From Parapristionchus giblindavisi (taxonomy: Eukaryota > Nematoda > Chromadorea > Rhabditida > Diplogasteridae), in NCBI GenBank assembly GCA_943737045.1, contig CALSFV010000025.1:62001-126000 (forward strand): DNA of 64,000 bases, in the 5' to 3' direction. Shown here in pieces: positions 53,801 through 63,852 of this stretch. The notes under the pieces are model-generated. The model ran no database searches, was not told the origin of the DNA, and saw only the letters and a list, made by a program, of their open reading frames with translations. A program made the translations under genes and the position numbers. Positions within the stretch are counted from its first letter, which is position 1; every line of letters starts with the position of its first letter.

Positions 53801-56800
53801 AGCGTTCAGCCTGTCCATTACTCTGCGGATGATACGGTGGCGAGAACATGTGATTGATTCCATACTCCATACAGAATGCTCTCATCTTCTCAGACTTGAA
53901 TTGAGTTCCATTATCAGAAACTATTGTCTCCGGACTACCGTATCTTGATACGAAGTCTCTCAATGCTGTGACGGTTGCATCAGCCGTAATCCTCTCCATT
54001 GTCACGACCTCTGGCCATCTACTATGAACATCCACAATGATCAAGTAGTAACGTCCCTTCATTGGACCGGCGAAATCCATATGGACTTGCTCCATTGGTC
54101 GACTCGTAACTGGCCATTTAATTGGCTCAGCCTTAGATGGATTCTTAGCAGCACTTGCACAACCTTCACAACATCTTACTAGGCTCTCGATATTCTTATC
54201 AATGCCTGGCCAGTATACATATGAACGAGCAAGAGCCTTCATACGTACCATGCCTGGATGTCCTCGATGCAGTTCCTTCATGACTGCTTCTCTCAATCTT
54301 GCAGGAATGATCACTCTTTCTGCCAACATCAAACATCCATTCACAGAAGAAATAGATTCTCTCTTCAGGTAGTACGGTAGCATAGTCTGATCCTTCGGCG
54401 GCTTTGGAGGCCATCCGTCATCCAGATGTTGCTTCACCTTCAGAAGAATTTCATCATTCAATGTAGACGATTGAATATCAGTGACAGTAATGGGCATTGC
54501 CCTCACTCCTTGGCGCAGGACTTCTTCAATGTCCTCCTCCATTGTCACATGAGCAATAACCATGTCTTCATCTTCTCGCGTGAACGAAGACATTAATCGG
54601 GAAAGCATATCAGCTTTTCCGAAATCTTTCGTGTTCACGTACTCGATCTTGAAATCGTAGTTCAACATGAATATTGCCCATCTGAGCAATCTGTTCGCAG
54701 AATGCACAGGGATTCCATTCTTCGATCCGAATATCGCTAACAATGGTTTGTGATCAGTCTGTAGGAGAAATCTCCTTCCATACACATACTTGTGGAACTT
54801 CTTCAGAGCGAAAGTCAACGCGAGACCTTCCTTCTCGATCTGCGAGTACTTCTCCTCAGCACCGTTAAGGCGCTTTGATGCATACATCACCGGTCTCTCA
54901 GTTCCATCTTTGTAGCGATGACTGATAACAGCTCCAATACCATACTGGCTTGCGTCAGCAGCAACAACGATATCCTCATTCGGATCGTAGTGCGCTAGCA
55001 CAGTCTCAGCACTAATAGCCTTTCGGATATTCTCGAATGCTCTCTGGCACACAGGAGTCCATTCAAACTTGACATCCTTCTTCAGCAATCGATCAAGCGG
55101 AGTACGCAGCTCCGACATATTCTTCACGAAAGCTCCATAGTAGTTGACTCCTCCGAGAAACGATCTCAGTTGAGCAACATCCTTGGGTACTTGCATCTCT
55201 TTGAGTGCATACACCTTCTTGGGATCGGGGTGACGTCCAGATTCATTCACGATGAATCCAAGGAAGTGGACTTCATTCTGTCCGAATGCACATTTCTCAG
55301 GTCGGATTCTGAATCCAGAATCGCGAATCTTCTCGAGAACTCTCATCAGATTCTCGTCGTGCTCTTCCTTCGTCCTTCCACTTACAATGACATCATCCAA
55401 GTATGCCACTGTCCTGCTCATTCCTGTCAACATCTGGTCCATTATAGACTGGAATATACCTGGAGCAGGCTTAACACCGAACGGTAATCTACGGTACTGA
55501 TACAGACCACGATGCGTATTGATCACGAGGAGCTTCTTGGCTTCTTCGTCTACTTCAACTTGGAGGTACGCATCCGAGAAATCAATCGTGGAGAAGACTG
55601 TTCCACCATTCAATGAGGCGAATATGTCTTCCGGCAGCTTGAGCGGATGAGTGCAATCTTCCAGACAGTCATTCAATCCTGTCTTGAAGTCGGCACACAA
55701 TCTCTTTGCACCATTCTTCTTTGCGACTAGCAAGAACGGAGCCGCCCACTCCGAGTGTTCTACCTTAGAGATCACTCCCATATCACACAATCGATCGATT
55801 TCTTCATCACACACCTGCTGGCTGGCATACGGCACTGGCCGCTTGTTACGGAACACCGGCTTCACGCCCGGTTTCAGGTACAACTTAGCTGCAGACTTGT
55901 TGTACGTCCCCAGTCCAGGCTCACAGACTTCTGGGAAGACATCCTTTACCCATGCTGCGTAGTCTCCTGACTTGATGTGTGCAATCACCGTTTCATCATT
56001 CTCATCCGAGAATGCTCGCTTCAAGTCTAGCTTGAAGAATACATCATTGCCGACTAGTCGAATCGGTCTTGGGGTGACGTGGACCCATGCGTCACACTCC
56101 TTGCCACAGTATTGCATTCTACTGCGGAACTTGCCGAGGATCTTCATACCTTGTCCGTTTGCACATGACACGGCACATGGAGCAGTAACCAACTTAGGAT
56201 TCTTCATCTCCTTCCAGTCAACCTCCGAGATGAGCGTCAGATCAGATCCTGTGTCAAGTTGACACTCCATCTGTGTTCCATCCATGGATACATTCACGTA
56301 CACACGATTGCCTTCAATCTGATTGCAATCCTTCACTTGTACTGAGTGATTCTTCCTTGGCTTCTTCTTCGGCCTCATTTCAGGATGCTTCAACCAGCAT
56401 CTCTCTTCAGTATGACCATTCTTGCTACAATGTGTACATTTCACATTGGCATTTGATCTCTCGGTCTTGGGCTTCTTACTATTCTTTCCCTTATCATTTT
56501 CAGATCCTCTGACCATATTGGCTGCATTCGTCTTAACCGCTGAGACTTCACGCTCTAGTGCTCTCAACGACGAATATCTTTCTAGAAGCTCTTTGAATGT
56601 GATATCGGACTTCTGACTAACAGCATTGAATAGTTGGGTACGTATCGACTTCAGTTTAGGCAAATCCAATCCAGCAAGGAACATCGTGATCTTCATCTGA
56701 TCCTCCTTAATATCCTTCAGATTGCCTTTCTGATACAAACGATTCACTTCAGAAGCGAATTCCATCACATCCGTACTACCATTCATAGCCATGCTCAGTT

Positions 56801-58204
56801 TGAAGAATCGAACACGCAGTTCGAAATCTGTTTCTTTCTTGCCAAACAGAGCCTTGAGTGCCTTTATCGTATCATCGAACGATAATTTCATCACATCATC
56901 GGGTGCTTTGTGATCACGATACAATGCATTGCACTTCACACTCAGATGACGCAATAGTATTCTGACTTTGTTACAGTCGTCCAAATGCTTTGCATCATAC
57001 TCGAAGAAGTCTCGATAACGATCATACCAGTTATCGAATGTGCAATCATCAGCATCATAGTCGAATTCTACAATGCGAGCTTCCATCGCATCAATAGATG
57101 GTCCTTGAGTGACCTGACTTTTAATCTCTCCATTAACAACTACTGTCTCTCTACTCGCTAACATCTCGAGTATTTCATTGTTCTTCTTATTCTGCTCCTC
57201 CTGCTTACTCATGAAATCCTGCTGCATCTTCATAAACATCTCCATTACAGTTGCCATCGTGACTTCCGGCTTCACTTCTCCTTCTCCAGGCATCCTTACT
57301 ACGAATTACTTGAGTACACTTAGCTCAAAGAATAATTCGCGATAGCCTTCGGCGTACTTCTTGCAAAGTACCACACAGAATCCACAAGAAGACGTACAAT
57401 CACAAAGTTTGTACACTGCCACGCTCACAAAGTACGTGAAGCAGTTTCCACAGAGAAGACGTACAATCACAAAGTTTGTACACTGCCACGCTCACAAAGT
57501 ACGTGAAGCAGTTCCACACAGAGATTTGATAATACCCTCACGAAGCAGGTATTACCACCGAAGAGACGATTTGATACTACCCTCACGAAGCAGGTAGTAT
57601 CACCGAAGAGTAGAACTTGATAAGGTCCTCACAAAGTGGACCTTATCACCGCAGAACAGAAGTGACGAAATGAAGAAGAAAAGAAAAGAAACGAGAAAGA
57701 ATAAGACTTACGTTAGCTCGTCAAAGATCCTGGTCGCCAAATGTTATGTCCTTAGGCACAACTCGTATAGTAGAATAGAGACTTTATTAAGAGAGAGAAC
57801 AGTACCACCGGTACAAAGGGTTGAACTAGAATAGAATGAAGGAATGACCAATATAGACAGCACGTCAACTACGATGACGTGTCATTAGCATAGAATAGGG
57901 TAATGTGGTCAAATGCAAATGTGTATGCTAATGTGCAGTTTGGGTTATAACAATAGACTTTTGGAGCATACATAGCACAAATATACCGTAACCCAAAACT
58001 ACAGTACCCTTTGTAGCTACCGTAATTTGAACAATCCGGGTATACCGTAACCTTCCATTCTTCGACCCCCGTTCACTCACTCGTGCTTCTATGATGCACT
58101 TCTCTTTTCGTGGCTCCGCCCACAATTCGATCGTTCTCATCCACTACAATGCAATGATCGGCGTCCAGGAACGCCAGCTGCTGGGCGGACTTGGTCCTGA
58201 ACGG

Positions 58205-58263
<59 letters not shown>

Positions 58264-58788
58264 CTCTATCACATTCGCACATTGGTGCGGTGGGTCATGG
58301 CATGGATCCTTCACAGATCAATGACGGGTAAACGGGTAATGCGGGTGAAGCGGATCTTTTTATTGTACACTCACAAAAATTCTCCTAGCTTTTCGAAAAT
58401 TCCCTATTCCCAGTCATATACGGAAAATATATCCCCTTATATGATATATGACCATTATATGATTGGGAATGAGTTCATTGGGGTCCTTAGCTAGGGAATT
58501 CGTTTTTTCAGCGTACGGTTCATTTAACTCTTGCATCATTATCATTCTCTCAATTCAAGTCCCCATTTGAATCATTGCTTGTTCATATTTAAAAAATAAA
58601 TAAACAATGGGGAGATAGGGAGTGCGTTCGCATTGCTCTTGAGGTTATACATAGTACAGCTAAAGAAATCACAAGCAGATTACTGTAACAGATTACGGTG
58701 GATTAACGATGCATACTGTAAGACTACGGTACCTTAATGATGAATTCATAGAATTAGCTGCCGATCGCAGAAGTGTCGACAGCCGCAT
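50876..58788 (-). CDS. idi-1: Isopentenyl-diphosphate delta-isomerase, complete, 8 exons
   Basis: Interconverts IPP and DMAPP, feeding prenyl-lipid synthesis (ubiquinone, dolichol, protein prenylation). Exons: 58788-58733, 58196-58081, 52489-52410, 52201-52117, 51798-51701, 51412-51311, 51215-51161, 51006-50876 (TGA). All phases agree; about 240 aa (human IDI1 is 227-228). Type I Nudix-fold motifs: DENDRIVGGATK, LHRAFSVF, FPSLWTNTCCSHP with the catalytic Cys, GVMKAAVRKL, WVEHELDYALVLR with the catalytic/metal Glu, and PTQFSPWF ... WWARLND near the end. The first 19 residues (MRLSTLLRSAANSMNSSLR) are basic and Ser/Leu-rich with no acids, like a mitochondrial presequence. ATTACAG ends one base before the ATG, suggesting SL trans-splicing. 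Intron 2 holds a complete Ty3 retrotransposon in the same orientation. The symbol is by orthology. Confidence 0.95.
52565..52744. repeat. 62-bp minisatellite in isomerase intron 2, split by the LTR element
   Basis: Units contain ATACCGTAACCC, ACTACAGTACCCT and GTAGCTACCGTAATTTG. About three copies precede the retrotransposon and one to two follow it (57983-58055). The element's target duplication CAAAT lies inside one unit. Confidence 0.85.
52745..52980 (-). repeat. 3' LTR (236 bp)
   Basis: TGTTATGTCC...CATAGCA, in minus orientation the 3' LTR. It contains, on the minus strand, TTAATAAAGTC as a likely polyadenylation signal. I read it as identical to 57742-57977. Confidence 0.96.
53106..57293 (-). 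CDS. Gag-Pol polyprotein of the Ty3-type element (1395 aa)
   Basis: One uninterrupted frame encodes everything needed for retrotransposition. Order: Gag with a predicted coiled N-terminus (about 10-45) and capsid-like region (80-250); zinc knuckle CTHCSKNGHTEERC (286-299); aspartic protease with DTG (347-349); reverse transcriptase (about 480-740) with YLDD (631-634); RNase H with DAS (780), E822 and TDHK (847); integrase with HRGH/CCEGC zinc site (1009-1045) and catalytic D1073, D1127 and E1163 (context HPQSNGQAE); basic/proline-rich tail. Integrase last places it in the Ty3/gypsy order. There is no gag-pol frameshift, so the gag:pol ratio must be set otherwise. No env-like frame. Product expected in cytoplasmic particles, then the nucleus. 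No inactivating change seen. Confidence 0.97.
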   Translation of the reverse strand: MPGEGEVKPEVTMATVMEMFMKMQQDFMSKQEEQNKKNNEILEMLASRETVVVNGEIKSQVTQGPSIDAMEARIVEFDYDADDCTFDNWYDRYRDFFEYDAKHLDDCNKVRILLRHLSVKCNALYRDHKAPDDVMKLSFDDTIKALKALFGKKETDFELRVRFFKLSMAMNGSTDVMEFASEVNRLYQKGNLKDIKEDQMKITMFLAGLDLPKLKSIRTQLFNAVSQKSDITFKELLERYSSLRALEREVSAVKTNAANMVRGSENDKGKNSKKPKTERSNANVKCTHCSKNGHTEERCWLKHPEMRPKKKPRKNHSVQVKDCNQIEGNRVYVNVSMDGTQMECQLDTGSDLTLISEVDWKEMKNPKLVTAPCAVSCANGQGMKILGKFRSRMQYCGKECDAWVHVTPRPIRLVGNDVFFKLDLKRAFSDENDETVIAHIKSGDYAAWVKDVFPEVCEPGLGTYNKSAAKLYLKPGVKPVFRNKRPVPYASQQVCDEEIDRLCDMGVISKVEHSEWAAPFLLVAKKNGAKRLCADFKTGLNDCLEDCTHPLKLPEDIFASLNGGTVFSTIDFSDAYLQVEVDEEAKKLLVINTHRGLYQYRRLPFGVKPAPGIFQSIMDQMLTGMSRTVAYLDDVIVSGRTKEEHDENLMRVLEKIRDSGFRIRPEKCAFGQNEVHFLGFIVNESGRHPDPKKVYALKEMQVPKDVAQLRSFLGGVNYYGAFVKNMSELRTPLDRLLKKDVKFEWTPVCQRAFENIRKAISAETVLAHYDPNEDIVVAADASQYGIGAVISHRYKDGTERPVMYASKRLNGAEEKYSQIEKEGLALTFALKKFHKYVYGRRFLLQTDHKPLLAIFGSKNGIPVHSANRLLRWAIFMLNYDFKIEYVNTKDFGKADMLSRLMSSFTREDEDMVIAHVTMEEDIEEVLRQGVRAMPITVTDIQSSTLNDEILLKVKQHLDDGWPPKPPKDQTMLPYYLKRESISSVNGCLMLAERVIIPARLREAVMKELHRGHPGMVRMKALARSYVYWPGIDKNIESLVRCCEGCASAAKNPSKAEPIKWPVTSRPMEQVHMDFAGPMKGRYYLIIVDVHSRWPEVVTMERITADATVTALRDFVSRYGSPETIVSDNGTQFKSEKMRAFCMEYGINHMFSPPYHPQSNGQAERFVDTFKRSLLKMRGEGPEDENVQKFLMMYRCTPNNQLKTCTPAEIFLGRKMRCRLTLMSPREGEDRAVNEKVTRAFAEGDTVYYRDRDGPNHEKWTEAVVLRRKGNVIYEIQRLDGSHVTAHANQLRRRWIEDCDPLSVLLESFNVPADNVVDSNVQVEPAKCNVTPSAADAVDTDADADAVVVPTNNVENNNTKTNPKPTVVRPGPTRPARNRQPPSRLNISSTRGQTYH
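57388..57650 (-). other. Leader array of seven stem-loops with one shared loop
   Basis: Between 5' LTR and gag, the minus strand folds into seven hairpins whose 9-nt loops are ACTTTGTGA (five) or GCTTCGTGA (two). Plus-strand stem/loop/stem positions: 57394-57414, 57420-57438, 57461-57481, 57487-57505, 57528-57556, 57573-57601, 57619-57647. Stems differ completely (GTACAA, CACGT, GATAATACCC-type, GATACTACCC-type, GATAAGGTCC) yet remain paired, up to 10 bp, using G-U pairs only as seen on the transcript strand. The first four lie in two tandem copies of a unit of about 66 bp. Confidence 0.8.
57742..57977 (-). repeat. 5' LTR (236 bp)
   Basis: It has the same sequence as 52745-52980 and is the 5' LTR of the minus-strand element. 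It should contain the promoter; no clear TATA box is seen. Confidence 0.96.
58207..58263. repeat. (AAT)n microsatellite abutting a splice acceptor
   Basis: About 18 AAT repeats end 10 nt before the acceptor CCGTTCAG (minus strand) of isomerase exon 2 (58196). On the transcript strand it is (ATT)n, taking the place of the usual pyrimidine tract. Confidence 0.95.
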
Positions 58789-59381
58789 ACTGTAATCAGT
58801 ATATTGTATTGACTATTCAAAATCCATTATCGCAATGGAGAAACAATTGGCAATGAGGGGCAGGTGAATTCGCGTTTCGCGCCCATCACAATATCAGAGA
58901 TTTATTTCGGGCGCAATGCAAGTGAAGAACTTTTTTTAAAAATAATAATTTATAACAAAAACCGCCACTAAATGTAATTTCACTACGACTTGACGTTTCA
59001 TACACCGAGACAACTCGAAACAATATAACCAAAAATCAACACTTTATCACATTTAATCGAAATTCGAAACCAGCAAAGGCACAATCGGCAACAAAAAGTA
59101 ACATGATATTCTTGGTTTATTCAAATCGGATTAAAATTTAAGATGTAAACAAAAATACCAGAAAGGACATTTGCATCACCGAAAATATTTTAAAAATCAT
59201 TTAAATTAATGGAAATTCAATTTATCGAAACAAGAAAAGCAAACAACGACAAAGGCAATACATCTAGCGCATGTACAACCATATTTCAGAAAGCAGAAAT
59301 AGTAAATTAAGCTACTGTAGGTTTGATCAATCGATACAAAGAAATCGATAGATCAAGATGGATACTAATCGATAATCTGCC
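58789..59381. promoter_or_regulatory. Intergenic region between the ANKZF1-like gene and the isomerase gene
   Basis: 593 bp separates the upstream stop (59382) from the downstream ATG (58788), both on the minus strand. The acceptor CTGATTACAG lies one base before the ATG. Same direction, short spacing and an SL-type acceptor are compatible with an operon, but this gap is longer than the roughly 100 bp typical of C. elegans operons, so an own promoter is equally possible. Confidence 0.4.
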
Positions 59382-62300
59382 TTATACAGTATTCTTGGCT
59401 CGATGGTTGGCTACGCATGCGGTGGAGCAGAATCGATTGGCACCGTACTCAAAGGGCGTCCCGGTTACGGTAGCCGCACACTGCAAGAATAAATACATTC
59501 ACGCGTATTGATCATCAATTATCGGTTGGATATCAACTTAATCAGTATTTCAGAAGTATATGCTAGCATATGAACAAGTAATCAACGGTTGCCACATACG
59601 ACAATGCCTAAATACAGGCCCTAATAAGCTAAGTTACAACTAAGTAAGTGCTAAGTCCCTAAGTCGTAAGTCACAATAAGTAACCTGGAAGCATCGCACG
59701 ACACAGGAGGTCATGGCGGCCATTCGTGCCTCCGCCGCAAGCGCTCGTTTCTCGCGATCCGAGAGGGCGAGATACGCCGCCTTCTTTGCCTGCAGATTGC
59801 ATTATTTAAAAATATAAAAAAAATCAATAATTTAATAGCTTCGTAAAATACGCAAGCTCTGCTATATTGGTATAAAATATTCCGATTTGTAAGTTCACAA
59901 AGAAATAAAGATAACTTTTACTTTATAGGAAAGCACGGAACAACAGCTCGAGCAAGAAGCCCACACAAATCAAACTCTAAATAAACAGTATGAAACATGA
60001 TATCACCTGCTCTTCCGCCTCCTTTCGCTCCTCTTCCTTCTTCACCTTTTGCTTTGCCTAAATATGAATCAAGTTAACAGTATATAGTACTAACAAGGGA
60101 ACTATTTAACCTTACCACAAAATTCTCTACAGTACAGCCCGATCGTGTTTTGTACACATTCTGCGCTGCGCTGCGGGGCGCATTTGGACGACATCATTTT
60201 TCTCCTTTGTGTATGCATTTTTCTTGAATTCTCAAAGTCTTAATCATGAGTTTCCGTGATAAAAGTTCTTTTAATGACTAAAGAAACCGAAACAAAATCT
60301 TTGTTAATTAGAAAAAACAATTAAAAAGACAAATCACAGAGGTCCGAAAATGATGGGTACTGTGAATTTTAAATTAGGTCTTACGGCGATCGTAATAGTC
60401 ACCATTTTCGGACCTTTGTGATTTGTCTTTTTAATTGTTTTTTCTAATTAACAAAGATTTTGTTTCGGTTTCTTTAGTCATTAAAAGAACTTTTATCACG
60501 GAAACTCATGATTAAGACTTTGAGAATTCAAAAAAAATGCATACACAAAGGAGAAAAATGATGTCGTCCAAATGCGCCCCGCAGCGGAGCGCAGCGCAGA
60601 ATGTGTACAAAACACGACCGGGCTGTACTGTAGTTTTGATACCTTGATGCAAATCTAAATGTAGATAGATGTAAATGTAGAATTACAGCAAGGTATCAAA
60701 ACTAGAGAATTTTGTGGTAAGGTTAAATAGTTCCCTTGTAAAATCGATCTGAGATGGTATACTGTGATATCTCCATAGTGTGCATAGTATGTTAGTGTTG
60801 TGCTTGGTTATGCCATAGTTTACGAAGGAGTGGGTCACCTAGTTTATCGGTCTATAGACTAGATCTAGATGACCCAACACTTCATAAGCTATAACCAAGC
60901 ACAAGACTAACATAGTCATTCATCGTTTCTTGCATAATGGCTCACCAATTTCAATCCAGCCATGATTGGTCTACAGTAACCTCCGTACCATCCCGGCTAT
61001 AGTATTATCTACCGTATACCCACAGTATACCTTTGTCCTGTCTCGCTTAGCCTTCCTCCTCTCTGCCTCCTTCGCTAGCTGCGCAGCGCTCTTCTCTACC
61101 GGCAGCGGAATCTGGGGAAAATAAAAGTTCAGAAAAAAAGTTATCGTTGATAAGTACACACCAGATTACTAAATAAATAAATAATTGTAAGATCGCTTTT
61201 TCTCAATTCATGCAACTAGCACGACACGATTGGAGAACCCTAATGAGCCAGCTGATAAAATTGCTGTAATGAAAAAATGTGAATGTAAATACCAAAATGT
61301 GATATTTACATATACTCTCCGCTCTTTCCACACTCTCTCATTCATGAATCGTGAGAGTATTCAGATGAAATGGTTTATTAATTACCATAGCATACCCCGA
61401 ACAAATTGAACCTCAAGAATGTCATCCCTTGGGCAGGTCCAGTGTCTAGGACCAGGGCCGAAACACTGGATCGAATTTGATTATAGATACACTAGTCATT
61501 GAATAGTTTCTCTTACAATACAACCTACTTTAAAACATTCTCTCATTACTTTTGCTCTACTTCATATCACAAGTGAGAAACATCAAACTACCTGGGTCAT
61601 ATTCCACTGAATTTTCTCCTTCTTCTTTTCCTTGTTACCATCGTCCTCCTCATCTTCCTCTTCCGCCTCCTGAGTCATATATGTTCAAATCAATCAAGAA
61701 ATCGATAATGGGCAGCGTTCATCTACCGTTGCATAATCTACCGTACCTTGTCCGCTCTCCACTGGGAGAAGATCGCCCGAGTGAGCTTCGAATCACAAAC
61801 CGAGTACGGCACCAGACCATCGGCATTCTTCACTGCCGCTGAGCACTCCAGCGAGAGAAGGTACTGAAAGCGCAGTGTGGATTACTGTACATAATCTACA
61901 GTATCCCAGGCTACAGTAACCTACAGTATCAAATGAATCTTAATGTAGCACATAATTAACAGTAAGCAATAGCGCAACAATACGTGATGTATATCCCCAA
62001 ATCATTATCCATCGTTCATGTATTGTTCATCTCACGTTTACCTATTCCATGGTGAATACAATTACTATTATCGTGTACGATGCAAGTAATTACAGTTCCA
62101 AAGGATACGGTAACTACAGTACCTTTATCGATTGATCAGCACCTCGCTGTGCAGCCACGTGCAGCAGGCTGCTGTCAGAGGGCGGAAGACGCACAGTGCG
62201 AACGTACTTGAGAAGAGTCTGTAGAGGTCAAAGATCAAAGATCAAAGATCAAGTAGAGATCAAAGATCAAAGATCAAGTAGAGGTCAAAGATCAAAGATC

Positions 62301-63428
62301 AGAAGATAAGAAGAATGCGAACGAACGTCCCTAAAATACTTTTACTTTGCGTTAAGCACACAAAGATTCGTGCAGGATTGTTATCATCAACATAAGTCCC
62401 GTCGGGAACATAATCGATATCCGCAATAACCCTACCGTAACCTTCTCTCGAAACGAAATCAGAACTACCGTATACCTCCTTCATCTCGTCATCCCCACCC
62501 AACAGTCGCCGCAGGCCCTCCCCGTCATTGTCACGTACGGCAGCATAGATGGACTGTCTGAATGATGTCAGAGATCAAAGATCAAACTACAAAGATCAAA
62601 GATCGCATACCTCATTTCTGACGTCACATCGGGATGTGGGTCAGCGGCCTTCTTCTGCTCGATCGTCTCACGACGAATCTGCTCCTGGGAAGAAGAAAAC
62701 TAAGAATCAATCGATAAACAAATCCGAAAAAATCAATACAAAATAGGATAATAAGAAGCCAACCTTCATCTCTTTTCTCTTTAGTCTCCGCTCCTCTCGC
62801 CGTCTCTCGTCCTCCTCAGCCGCTTTCTGACAATTAATTATTAATTAACAATTAATTAAATTAACTACAGTGGATAAAGGTATAAGCTATAAAATTTCAG
62901 GACCCTTAAAATGGCAGCAAAAACATGCAGGAAAAGCTAGAGGTTCCACAAAAAATATCATAAAGCTTTTCGGGACCTTTTCAGGTTTCCTCAGGTTTCT
63001 CGACCAGAAAGAGTAATCGTTAATTACTTACCGTAACCTGACGTAAATTACTGTACATTCAATGACTACCGTATCCCTACGATCAATGACTACCGTATGT
63101 CTAATTCAATTGCTACCGTATCCCTACCTCATCATCGACAGTCCATTCACTGTCCTTCTGATCCCTTCGTCCCTTTCTCTGCAGCGCTGTCTGCCTTCTC
63201 CGAGCGCGCTCTCGTCTCTCCTCCATTTCCTTCTCAAAGTCCTGCAAAAGTTCAAAGATCAAACTACAAATTAGACTGATCAAACTACAAAATGAACTGA
63301 TCAAACTACAAAATGGACTGATCAAACTACAAACCTCGATCGATCCATGCTCGTGCACCTCGCCCAGCCGCTCCCATGTACGCTTGACCTCATCGACGAG
63401 AGGTCGCTTGGTCTCGAACGGAATTGTC
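59382..63428 (-). CDS. vms-1: ANKZF1/Vms1 orthologue, C-terminal 350 aa (5' part outside window)
   Basis: ANKZF1/Vms1 is the peptidyl-tRNA hydrolase/endonuclease that frees stalled nascent chains from 60S ribosomes and protects mitochondria. Twelve exons with matching phases: 63428-63335, 63241-63128, 62826-62764, 62684-62611, 62557-62476, 62218-62123, 61863-61747, 61669-61592, 61111-61031, 60057-60007, 59789-59685, 59480-59382 (TAA). Seen: the end of the VLRF1 domain (RTIPFETKRPLVDEVKR), basic coiled region, ankyrin part (DSSLLHVAAQRGAD, NADGLVPYSVCDS), acidic stretch, charged helix, the signature ALSDREKRALAAE near the VCP-binding region, and a C-terminal treble-clef finger CFQC...FEYG...FCSTACVANH. 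These match human ANKZF1 in order. The catalytic VLRF1 core with its key Gln lies upstream of the window. A TIR element sits in the intron 60058-61030. Confidence 0.94.
60094..60740. repeat. Fold-back TIR element in the ANKZF1-like gene intron
   Basis: AAGGGAACTATTTAACCTTA (60097) mirrors TAAGGTTAAATAGTTCCCTT (60718). The arms run through TTTGTACACATTCTGCGCTG and AATCACAGAGGTCCGAAAATG to a centre near 60375, and are nearly perfect. The right arm carries an extra small palindrome (about 60632-60705). Non-coding. Confidence 0.88.
60779..60915. repeat. Short palindromic element
   Basis: TGTTAGTGTTGTGCTTGGTTAT mirrors ATAACCAAGCACAAGACTAACA around a centre near 60850 (GTCTATAGAC). Same intron as the preceding element. 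Confidence 0.8.
62224..62310. repeat. GATCAAA heptamer repeats in introns
   Basis: Runs of AAAGATC/GATCAAAG occur in several introns of both conserved genes (51415-51430, 62224-62310, 62570-62605, 63248-63330 as GATCAAACTACAAA). None interrupts an exon. Confidence 0.8.
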
Positions 63429-63779
63429 CTGAATATGACAGCTTCTAGGATACGGTAGGTGGTATTGATTGACCAGTCATCAAACAAAATATGATGGGGA
63501 GGAAGGCGGTAGAAAGAATCGTATCGAGGTGGGAATAGATCGAGTGGAGGCAGAGTCAATTGTCATTCACTCAACCCGGTGATTCCTCGCAACACCAAAG
63601 AGGGATAAAAATGCTAGTAGGTAACATTAGCGATCGCGCCTGCTCTTTACTCTTTAAACTCACAAACCATAATAAAACATTTCTTAATCTACCCCATTCC
63701 ATGCCAATTAATCAGTATTCAATATTAGTGCAATCAAGGATCCGTGGAACCATTTCATATCGCTACAGATGCCGTGACC

Positions 63780-63852
<73 letters not shown>

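Larger units (their letters stand above)
52740..57982 (-). mobile_element. Intact Ty3/gypsy-type LTR retrotransposon with CAAAT target duplication
   Basis: The element is 52745-57977 (5233 bp), flanked by CAAAT at 52740-52744 and 57978-57982. The 236-bp LTRs start TG and end CA and appear identical base for base, implying very recent insertion. On the minus strand the primer-binding site TGGCGACCAGGATC starts 2 nt after the 5' LTR (about 57739-57726). A purine-rich GGGGCGGAGG touches the 3' LTR (52990-52981). The single gag-pol frame is intact. It sits in intron 2 of the isomerase gene in the sense direction, so its LTR polyadenylation signal could truncate host transcripts. Confidence 0.97.
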
